Translations under genes and position numbers: made by a program
Notes under the pieces: model-generated
The model's database searches: none
The model's input: the letters and a program-made list of their open reading frames with translations, nothing else
What the model was told of the DNA's origin: nothing
DNA from: Ichthyophthirius multifiliis
Taxonomy: Eukaryota; Ciliophora; Oligohymenophorea; Hymenostomatida
DNA: 64,000 nucleotides
NCBI RefSeq assembly: GCF_000220395.1
Contig: NW_004086339.1
Location: 1 to 64,000 of the forward strand
Direction of reading: 5' to 3'
Shown: in pieces, positions 55,350 to 64,000 of the stretch
Position numbering within the stretch: position 1 is the stretch's first letter
Layout of the letters: every line of letters begins with the position of its first letter

Positions 55350-58300
55350 ATGGATATTTTTAAAAGTAAATGGAAAAAATATTCTTCATTATAAAAGTCT
55401 TAAAATTTATGGAACGAATTTAAAAAAGTTAGTAATTTAAAAGAAGATTCCGAAACATTAAATCGTTTTAAGAAATTTTTAGATCACGCATAAGAATAAA
55501 TAAAAAATCAAAGTTAATCTAGTAATAGTCAAAATACAGAAGATTTAATAGGCGATTCATCAGAAGTATTGAATACAATTTTAAATTATATAGCTATATT
55601 TGAAAAATCAATAAATAATAAAAGCCATAATGTAAAAATGTTAAATGATATCGTTAATTAATCATTAGAGATTGCCGAATATATATTAAAAGATGATAAA
55701 CATAGAAAATCTATTGAAAACTCACATGTTGCTTTGAATCATTTCTTAAACGTTGCTGACAAAGTAATGTATAAAATATTTTTTTTTTGTTTTTTTTGTT
55801 TTTATTACTTTATAAAAATGATAAATAAACATTTTTTTTTAATATAAAAAAAAAAATATATAATAATATAAATTTTTTTTTTTTACATATTTTAAAATAT
55901 AAAATTTATATACATATTTATTATAATTTAAAAAAGCTCGATAATAGTCAAAGTAAGATAATATTAGTAAAATTCATAATCATGATAGCAGAAAATGTAG
56001 ACTCTAAAGTAAATTTTGTATAAAATGAAGGTTTTAATAAATTAATGGTACTTCTAATGGATAAAGATGAGAAAGTATCTCGTATAATAAGCAGGGCTTT
56101 ATTACATTTTTTATAAATCGATAATAGTGACGAATCAATGATTTTAGAATAAATGAAAGGTTAATTGGAAAAATAAGAAGATTATTAATCTATAAAGGCA
56201 AAAATAAAAAAATAGCTTAGGATTTTCGAAAATTTACTTTGAATGAGATTTAAAGGATTTTTTTATAAAATGATGAAAATAAAGAAAAATAATAAGAAAA
56301 TAATTTACAAATGGAAAAAAATTAAAATTTATAATAATAAAACCATCAATAAAATTCCGAAATAATCACTAAAACAATACTAGATAATCCACCCGATTAC
56401 GTGGACATTTTTGAAACGGATTTGAGAGTACTTATTACCTTATAAATGAGTAATGAAAGTGAAAATTAATAATAATATTAAAATAATGGAGAATTTGATA
56501 TTTAAAGTAACTAATAAACTATTATGTATACTTAATAATAGAGTTATTCAAAACATTAACCATCTTAATAATAAATATCCTACTAAGAGGAAAAGATGAA
56601 TTAATTAAGTATTTTAAAAAATGATGAGTAGTAATTTAGTTCTGTTAATAGTAATATTACTAATAGTGAATAATAAAGTGAGGAAAATGAAGATTTTTAG
56701 AAAGAGTTTAAAATTTTATAAGGAGGTTTTAAGGCTATTTTGTAAACATTAAATAATACAAGCGAGAAAATTTAAATTAATCTATTGTAAACTATCTATA
56801 AACTACTTTCTAGTGATGATTTGAAATATAAAGTCGAGTTTAAAAATTTGAACGGGTATGATTTATTATATGAGCTTTTTATGAAAAAGAGAAATTATTA
56901 GAGTGGGGAAAGTTTGGGGTTTGTGAATTAAATGTTCGAGTTTTTGGCAAGAATTATTATGAATGATAAAGAAAAGAAGTAAATAATGAACTTTGAAGCA
57001 TTTAATTTATTAACTAGGATTATTTCTTAGGGAGAATAGTATGAAATTATAATTAAAGCAGTGGATACTTTGACTAATTTTTTTATGGCGAATTGGAAAA
57101 ATCTTATTATTGCTAGAAGATTGAAAATTTCTTATCATTTAATTGTGTTTTTAGTCAGGATTTTCGAAAGTGATTAAGAATAAATTTTAATGGGGTAATA
57201 TAATGGTTTTAAAGGTGTAAATAATAATGAGGGAAATGGAAAGCTTTTTGAATAATTATATGGGATTTATGGAGGATATAAGTTTATTTAATTTTAAAAT
57301 GGAAATGGATTAATGGAAAAAATAAATATGAATTAATAATAGGAATTAATTAATAAATGTCATTAAATTTTTAAAATTTATTAAATAATTGAAGGTAATT
57401 TTTCGAATGAATTCGAATGTTTAATTTTAGAAATTATACTTAATAATATTTAATAAAAATATAATAAGTTTTCTACTTTTTTTTTTATGGATTTACTATT
57501 TAGTTTTTTGTAGTAAAAAATTAAAAGAAAATGTCATAAAATATTCACTTTTGATAATTATTTTTAATTACTTATTTAAACTTTAATGATTTTCTCAGAG
57601 ATATTACTTAATAATATATTAGAAATTAATTAAATGTATATATATATATATAAAAATAAATATATATATTTATAATTTTAGTGAAAATGTATTAAATAAA
57701 GACGAATCAATATAATATTTATCAAAGTTATTTTTTTTAGCAGATTAATATTTAAGTTGTAATCATTTAAATCAAAAAGAGAATCAAGAAAAAATAAAAG
57801 AACTTGAAAAAGAAAATATTCTTATAAAACACATTATTTGTAGAAATTAATGCTAAGAAACATAAAATATTATAATGGAAAAATATTTAAATAAAGTTCA
57901 AGAAACTAAATAAATTATGAGATTAATTTAATTAAATAAAAACCAATAATAATAATAATATACAGAATTTAATTTATAAATAATAACAACTATGAAGGAT
58001 ATTTTAGTCAATAATAATATTAGAATGTAATAATTTTTATAAAGCGATGGACTATAAATGCTTACATATATAGTACATAAAATAATACAGAATCCTATAT
58101 ATGTAGAAAAAGCCTGTTCCTTGTTTTTAGATATTAATTTAAATACAAATAATACTAATAAAATATTATAGAATCCACTTTTTAAACTAAACGATCCTCT
58201 AATTCCTATTTTAGACAACAAAAGAATGTCTACAATAAATGGAATGTTTTATACTTTAATAAATACTCCTTTATAGGATTAACATTATGCTTTTTTTGAA

Positions 58301-60489
58301 TATTTGACTAGGATTTTATTGCATTAAGAAAATTTAAAAATTATAAAAAATGAGAGTATTGGGTTTATGTTTTTTTTGGATTTACTAGTCAATTTTAAAG
58401 TCAAATCTTCCTAAAATAATCTCTATATTTAAGTTTTGTCCATTTTCGAAAGGTTTGTGTCTAAATTAAGTAATGAAGAAATAGAATTAATGCTTGATTT
58501 ACTTTTAAATAATGATAATTTAAAAAAACTTAATTAAAATAATGATACTTCTTATATTATTGATGTCTTTTCTATACTTTCTATTCATATACTTTTAAAT
58601 ACTAACCCTAATCTTATCGAGAAAATCTTTAGTTCTTAGTATATTCTTAATCTTTTTAATTTTCTTGATTGTAAATGTCATTCTGTTAGAGAATTATTTC
58701 TTAAAGTAAATATATATATATAAAAAATTTTAATATACATATATATTTATTTTATTTTTGTTATAAAAAAAAGGTAATTTTAGCTTGTTTAGCTACATAT
58801 TCAAAATAAAAAAAGAAAGATAATTATGGAAAAAAATTAAACTTTTATAATTTTTTAAATAAAAAATTAACTTAAAATAAAATAACATAAAATATGTGCT
58901 AAACTATGTTCGAATTTGCATTTTGGGATTGTAATAATCCTAATATATTATACCCTCATAATACTTCTGTAGTTTCCACATTACTAAATAGAAGCGAATA
59001 AGCTGATTTAATAATGAATTTGTCGAAATCTTATATTGACTAATCAAGAAATAATAGCAGAATTATTTAAAATTTAGATATATTAGAAATATTCTTTAAG
59101 ATAGTGTAAGATCTTGAAAATATGGAAGAAAAAGAAAAGACAGCAAATATTTTTAGATGCGAAATGTTAAAAATTTTCGAAGCATATTTAGACGAGAAAT
59201 AAAATATTAATTTAATGTTAGAAAACGCAAATTTTTTACATTGGTTTTATTTATTAAAAGGAAAAGAAGAAATTGAAAAAGAACAAATAATGCATATTAT
59301 ATAGAAAATTATAAACGAGGATTTTTCAAAAAAACAATGTAAAATATTAGATTAATTTAAAAAATTTATGTTTGATGATAATAATGAGTTTTTATTTTAA
59401 ATTCTAAAATAATTTTTCCAAAAGTTAATATAAAATCCAACTTTAAAAGAAAATTTTAATAATTAATATTAATAATATTTTTTAAAGAATTTCACTCTAT
59501 TAGTATAAAATCTAGACGAATTAATTGGTGTTAATATTCAGTTAAAAATTCTAGCTTTATAATGTATAAATAAACTTGCCAGTAAAAATTCCGGATAAAT
59601 AAGACTTATAATGAAAAATTTGTCACTATTTGACATTAGAGATGTCTTAGTAATTACTATACTCTAATATGATATTTAAACTGATATTTTAGTTAATTTA
59701 TTAGAAGGAATTAGCTTCGAAACAGTTGCAAATCATTAACTTTTTGCAGAAAAACATACTTTGGCTAGTATTGTCAAATTCTTTTTGGAAAGTAAGGAAA
59801 ATTTTGCACTTTAAATGATGATTATTAAAATCCTAAAACATGATGTGGCCATTAATGAGGAGAATTAAAAGTATGTTACAAAATTATTTGATAATAATAA
59901 AATTACTTAGTTTTTTTACCCGTAATAGAAAAAAAAAGCCAATTAGTCATCTTTTGCAAAATGCTTACATTCGAATTAATATAACTAATAAAATAGTAGT
60001 TCGAATAATGAAGATGAGGAGGGTAATAATGATGATTCTAATGAAGAAAGTGATGAAGAAGAATAAAAAAAGAATAAAAATAAGAATAATTAAGGTGTTA
60101 ATAGGAAATAAGGAGTATCTTTTGAAGAGTTTTTAAATGAGTTTTACTCTAATACTTGGATAGATGATAGAAAATAGATTCTTTTGAGAATTAATATATG
60201 CTTAGTACCAGTTAAGATTGAAAATTAAAATTATGAAAATAAAATTAATGGCAAAATTTAAAGTAGGAAATAGAAATTAATTTAATAGTTTTAATAAGAA
60301 TAGGCTTTGGTTTAAAAAAAAAACACTGAATAAGAACTTGATTCGAATACTAAATTAATTAAAGCGGCGGAAAAAAATAGGAACTTTTAAAATAAAATAA
60401 ATGAAGGTATTGAAAAAAAACTTAGTGAAGGAGAAATTTCTTTCCTTAATATTCATTTAGGGGATTGTTCATAAAATAATACTTTGTGA
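55350..60489 (+). CDS. Giant armadillo/HEAT-like helical protein
   Basis: Start ATG 55350; TGA 60487-60489; roughly 1,550 residues. Introns lie at about 55763-55936, 57631-57681 and 58707-58772. The protein is nearly all helical repeats: EDLIGDSSEVLNTILNYIAIF, AENVDSKVNFVQNEGFNKL, GGFKAILQTLNNTSEKIQIN, NGYDLLYELFMK, FNLLTRIISQGEQYE and KHDVAINEENQKYVTKLF. A Gln/Asn-rich linker sits near 56280-56700, and an acidic stretch (EDEEGNNDDSNEESDEEE) near 60005-60065. The repeat style recalls the N-terminal ARM regions of large BEACH/WDFY-type or other scaffold proteins, but no BEACH, PH or WD domain follows, so no family is assigned. A one-base break at about 56233 (after FENLL, before NEIQRIF) is needed to keep the frame. 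Confidence 0.65.
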
Positions 60490-60751
60490 ATTTTTTTATT
60501 AGTATAAGTTTCTTTTTTTTTTTTTTTTTTTTTTTCTTATAAATATTATTATTTTTTATTAATTTATATATATAAATTTACAATTATAAAATTATTTTAT
60601 GTTTCATTTGGATTAATATTTTTATATTTATATTAAATATATTATTTTTATATTTATTTAAAATTACTTACTGCATTATTTATTAAAATATAAATTAATA
60701 GGATTAATAATAATTTCTTTTTAAATAATATAAAAATTACAAATATTAATA

Positions 60752-61697
60752 ATGTCTTATTATGTTTCTTAATTATAAATAGATTTAAAAGAAGCTTCCT
60801 TATAAAGAAATGTAAAACTCTTTGGGAGAATGGTATATATACTTATAATTAAAAATAAAAAATTATATATTAAAATCAAAAGAGTCCTTATGTTTTAGTA
60901 AAGTATAATAATTAAGTGGTTTTTAAAAGCTAAGTAGATTATAAAGGAGGAAAAACTCCTAAATGGGATGAAAGCTTTGAATTATAAAAAGATAAAATCC
61001 AATTAATTGAATTTGAAATATGGCATTAAAGGAGATTTAAAATTCTTTAAAATAAATTAGTATGCTCAGGAATATTAGATTTAAATAAAAAAGAATTTTC
61101 TACATAATATAAAAATGGTATTTTAAATAAATAAAAATTAATATATTTTATATTATAAAAAGAAATTGTGACATTACAAAATAAAAATTAATAGGCGGGA
61201 ATTTTAATTTTAAACTTTTTTTTTGTACCAACATAAATAGTTGATCTGTAAGGAAAAATTTTAAATATAGCCGAATTTCCTTAAAGTTATAAATTAAAAA
61301 TTAGTTAAGTTTAATTTAAAGCTTCTTAAAAAATAAACATATAAAATAAAGTTTTTTTTATTTTATTTAAAGATAATATAAAATTTTAAATTACATTTTA
61401 TTTTTAAATTATAGTAATATTTTTATTAAATTTAATGCGGATAAGAAATATACACATAATTCTAAAATAAAAATTAAAAATAAAATCAAGATTATAATAT
61501 AGTAATATAGAAAAAAGTTATTAAAAATAATTGTTAAGTTGATCGACTATAAAAAAAAAGAATTATTGCACAATGTTAAGTTCCAGAAATTGAATCAAAA
61601 TAACAAAGTTATTATGATATGTAAATTCCATTAGTTTTAAAAGAAAATATAGTAGGGACAATTTAAATATATTAAGAATAATTAGATAGTTAATAAA

Positions 61698-61748
<51 letters not shown>

Positions 61749-61891
61749 TTATTCCGCATAGCACTTTATATGATTTTAGTTAAAATCTTTATACAGATTA
61801 TAAATAAAATAAAATATAATCTTATAGTTGTTAAGATATAAAAATGAATTTTTAATCTAGTTAAAGTGATATAAAATTATTAAAATAATGA
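60752..61891 (+). CDS. C2-domain protein with Gln tract
   Basis: ATG 60752; TGA 61889-61891. A short first exon (VSQLQIDLKEASLQRNVKLF) is joined across an intron (about 60832-60880) to SPYVLVKYNNQVVFKSQV, KTPKWDESFEL and LIEFEIWHQRRF. This is the C2 beta-sandwich order: strand, x-DPYV-like, TxxWxExF, then xFxVxD. The Ca2+ ligands are largely missing (SPY in place of DPY; His-Gln after the W), so Ca2+-independent binding to lipid or protein is likelier. A second beta-rich part (AGILILNFFFVPTQIVDLQG) and a second intron (about 61341-61411) follow. The tail carries a 16-residue Gln run, then Ser/Asn/Gln-rich sequence. No membrane helix is seen. Confidence 0.78.
61700..61747 (+). repeat. Poly-Gln tract, 16 consecutive TAA codons
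   Basis: A pure TAA run in the frame of the C2-domain gene (upstream QIYQEQLDSQQK, downstream FIPHSTLYDFSQ). Two more TAA codons lie just before it, separated by AAA. Confidence 0.85.
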
Positions 61892-62042
61892 TAAATTTAC
61901 AATTATATTTATTATTTTTATTATTTATCTAATATATTTTTTTTATTATAATTTTTATAAAATTTCTATTATAAAAATGTTATTAATATTTATTTATATT
62001 AAAAATAACTATTAATATAAATATTTAATTAATTTTTATTTT

Positions 62043-62884
62043 TCATTATGATTTTACATTTTATGAGTTATCTTCACTTAACTTTTGGTCTTTATTTTAT
62101 TCATTTATACTATCTATTTGCAAATTTTCATCATTTTAATTTTATAAAATTTTATAAACGATTTCTTAATTTTTAAGGTTTTTTTTACTTCGATTTATTA
62201 AATAACTATAAAAATTAAATTAATAATGATATAAATATACAATATCCACAAATAAACATCTATAAACCTATTTAAACTTCCACATTTTTCCTAAAATTTT
62301 AAATATACTATAGTTAAGATTATTGTAAAAATTAAAGTAAATCCAAGAAAAATATACTTAATAATTTCATAAAAAAAAGTTAAAGGTGTCTAAAATTTAA
62401 TACATTCGTAATATTTAGAAAGATATGCTACTAACATATAATTTAAATGCCCATAAAGTTAAGCCAAATAAATAAATCCATTTACCTATGTCCATATTCT
62501 TAAATAAAAGCATTCTTATATATCTTCTCCATATAAACTAGGTGTATAAGAAAACAAAATAAATAGAAAGGCACTAATACCTGAAAATAAAATCAAAATA
62601 AATTAAATTAAAGAAAAAGTTGTAGGCTTTTCCTCACATTTTATTAAACTATAACCTTCTGTATAATTATAATAAAACTATTTTGTGCTATTTCTCATTT
62701 ATTCATTTTAGTCAAAATTAATTGGTTAAGGATTTTAATATTATGATATTTATTCATATTCATATTCTTTATTTTAATATGTTATATTATATGTATGTCT
62801 TTATGGAATTATTAATTAATTTTTTTCTTCTTGAGGACTATATTATGTATTTAGGCCTAATGAGTATTTTTATTATTATTACAT
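62043..62884 (-). CDS. Small multi-pass membrane protein, unrecognised
   Basis: ATG 62884-62882 opens a frame with a polar, Gln/Tyr-rich N-terminus (SLGLNTQYSPQEEKN; EYEYEQISQYQNPQP). Then come about four hydrophobic helices: FSLIQFILILFSGISAFLFI, NGFIYLAQLYGHLNYMLVA, IFLGFTLIFTIILTIVYL and VYLWILYIYIIINLIF. Short loops contain two Cys. After helix 4 the natural continuation (YSYLINRSKKNLKNQEIVY, then the acidic tail DENLQIDSINEQNKDQ ending at TGA 62045-62043) is one base out of frame, at the five-A run 62210-62214 on the plus strand. Without the shift the frame runs on into intergenic A/T. No family recognised; there is too little to call it a receptor. Confidence 0.55.
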
Positions 62885-63726
62885 TAATTTATTTTAAGTT
62901 TTTTTTTTTCTTATTTTTAAAAAATTAATTTTTATTTTGTAAAATTTTTAAAAATCTTTAATTTTATTTTATTATTCATTGTTTTTATATATTTATTATT
63001 CGTTTTTTAAATTCTTTTTCCTATAATTTTATTATATTTTAAAGAACACATATTTACTCTATATAAAACGCAAATTAATAAATTATACTTTTTGTTTGTT
63101 TGCAATAATGTGTTTAATTAATAAATACTAAAGCTTGTAAATTTTCTTTTGAATTCTTTTTTTGATTAGTTTTATATAATTATATATTATTAAATAATTA
63201 AGGAAAAAATCAAGTTTAGTGTATAAATGTTAATAGGCAAATATATAATGTAAGAATAAATGACTTTATAATTATTTTATAAATTTTATATAAATAGTTT
63301 TTTTTTTTTTTTTTTAAATAAAATAAAAAAAACAATAATATTTTTTTATAATAAAATAAAATATATAAGCTTGTTTCTATTACAATTTTTAATTATATAT
63401 AGTATATTATATTTCTATAAAATCAAAAAATAAATATATATTATTAAAAAGGAAAAAAATATAAATTTATAAGATATATATTTATTAAAAAATAAAATAA
63501 AATAATTATATATTTAATTATATAAATTAAAGATAATAATTATAATTAACATGATATAGAATTAATAAAATATATTTATTATATTTGTAATATTTACTAT
63601 ATGTATGTTTTATAAAGATAATGCAATATGAATAGTAATTAAATTAATATTTTATTTTAAATTTCTTTGAAAATATAGTACTTTTTATTAAATAGATATA
63701 AATATATAAATATGAACTTTTATTTT
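62885..63726. other. Intergenic, AT-rich
   Basis: About 840 bp with long T and A runs and no coding stretch. It includes the 5' flank of the small membrane-protein gene. Confidence 0.5.
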
Positions 63727-63880
63727 TCACATAAACAAGTTATATTTAATATATTTAATTAAAAAATAAAAATATGTAATAAAATCTTTTAAATATCTGT
63801 ATTATTCATTTTTATCTGGCAAAGGAAGAACAGAGACTAGTATTTGTTGCTTTTTATTATATAATAGTAGATTTATAAAT
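63727..63880 (-). CDS. Possible 3' end of a gene running off the right edge
   Basis: A short GC-richer island at 63812-63860 reads on the minus strand as KKQQILVSVLPLPDKNEQY and continues DFITYF to TGA 63729-63727. Its codon content is unlike the flanking A/T. The upstream part of the gene would lie beyond 64000; a possible earlier exon near 63895-63960 is too short to judge. No product can be named. Confidence 0.3.
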
Positions 63881-64000
63881 AAATAATTTTATTATGAAAA
63901 ATCGGAAGTCTTTTTTTTTAAAAGAAAAAAGAGTGTATATTTATTAAAAGATTATTAAAATAAAATAAAAAGCTTATATTTATTAAAAGAAATAAAATAT

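Noticed and set aside
57928-58221. Minus-strand open frame of 97 codons
   Set aside because: It is antisense to the giant ARM-like gene, whose plus-strand frame is continuous here.
59840-60136. Plus-strand open frame of 98 codons, Arg/Lys/Met-rich
   Set aside because: It is a shifted frame of the giant ARM-like gene; the true frame gives the acidic DEEEGNNDDSNEE-type stretch.
62722-62928. Plus-strand open frame of 68 codons, very hydrophobic
   Set aside because: It is antisense to the Gln/Tyr-rich N-terminus of the small membrane-protein gene on the minus strand.

Overview
This window is nuclear (macronuclear-type) DNA from a ciliate. The evidence is direct: more than twenty long coding stretches read through without interruption only if TAA and TAG are translated as glutamine and TGA is the only stop. 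Each of these stretches ends at a TGA. The DNA is extremely AT-rich. Exons are recognisable as islands of higher GC; introns (about 35-150 nt, GT...AG) and intergenic DNA are close to pure A/T. This code with this composition points to an oligohymenophorean ciliate. Ichthyophthirius multifiliis, or a close relative, fits better than Tetrahymena, but the species call is inference.

Left third (1-25,100): after about 2 kb of empty AT-rich DNA come a SAM methyltransferase (-), an importin-alpha-like ARM protein (+), an RBR-type E3 ubiquitin ligase with C-terminal membrane helices (+), an alveolin-like membrane-skeleton protein (-), a TTC7/YPP1-like TPR protein (+), a B-box-like zinc-finger protein with an Asn tract (-), the beta subunit of the AP-4 adaptor (-), an unrecognised Q/K/E-rich protein ending in a Gln tract (-), and a TPR-RING protein (-).

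Middle (25,100-48,000): an SRPK-type kinase (+), tRNA-Ala(AGC) (-), a large PAS-domain multi-pass membrane protein (+), a tandem CCCH zinc-finger protein (-), a five-helix prominin-like protein (-), a small coiled-coil protein (+), a PDK1-type kinase with PH domain (-), and MMS19 (-), the cytosolic Fe-S targeting factor.

Right (48,000-64,000): a D-Ala-D-Ala carboxypeptidase-like serine peptidase (+), a CFAP97/hemingway-like ciliary protein (-), a CRAL-TRIO/SEC14 lipid-transfer protein (-), 2.3 kb of empty AT-rich DNA, a giant ARM-like protein (+), a C2-domain protein with a Gln tract (+), a small multi-pass membrane protein (-), and probably the 3' end of another gene at the right edge.

The genes are independent eukaryotic units with no operons. 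Loose themes are membrane traffic and phosphoinositide/lipid signalling (AP-4, TTC7, PDK1, SEC14, C2), ubiquitin ligases, and cortical or ciliary structure. Two features run across the window. First, several unrelated proteins carry glutamine tracts written purely in TAA codons. Second, at least five otherwise convincing genes contain single-base frame breaks at short A or T runs, which I read mainly as sequencing or assembly errors rather than gene death. I did not find a clear undescribed multi-gene system. The most unusual single gene is the bacterial-type S11 peptidase.
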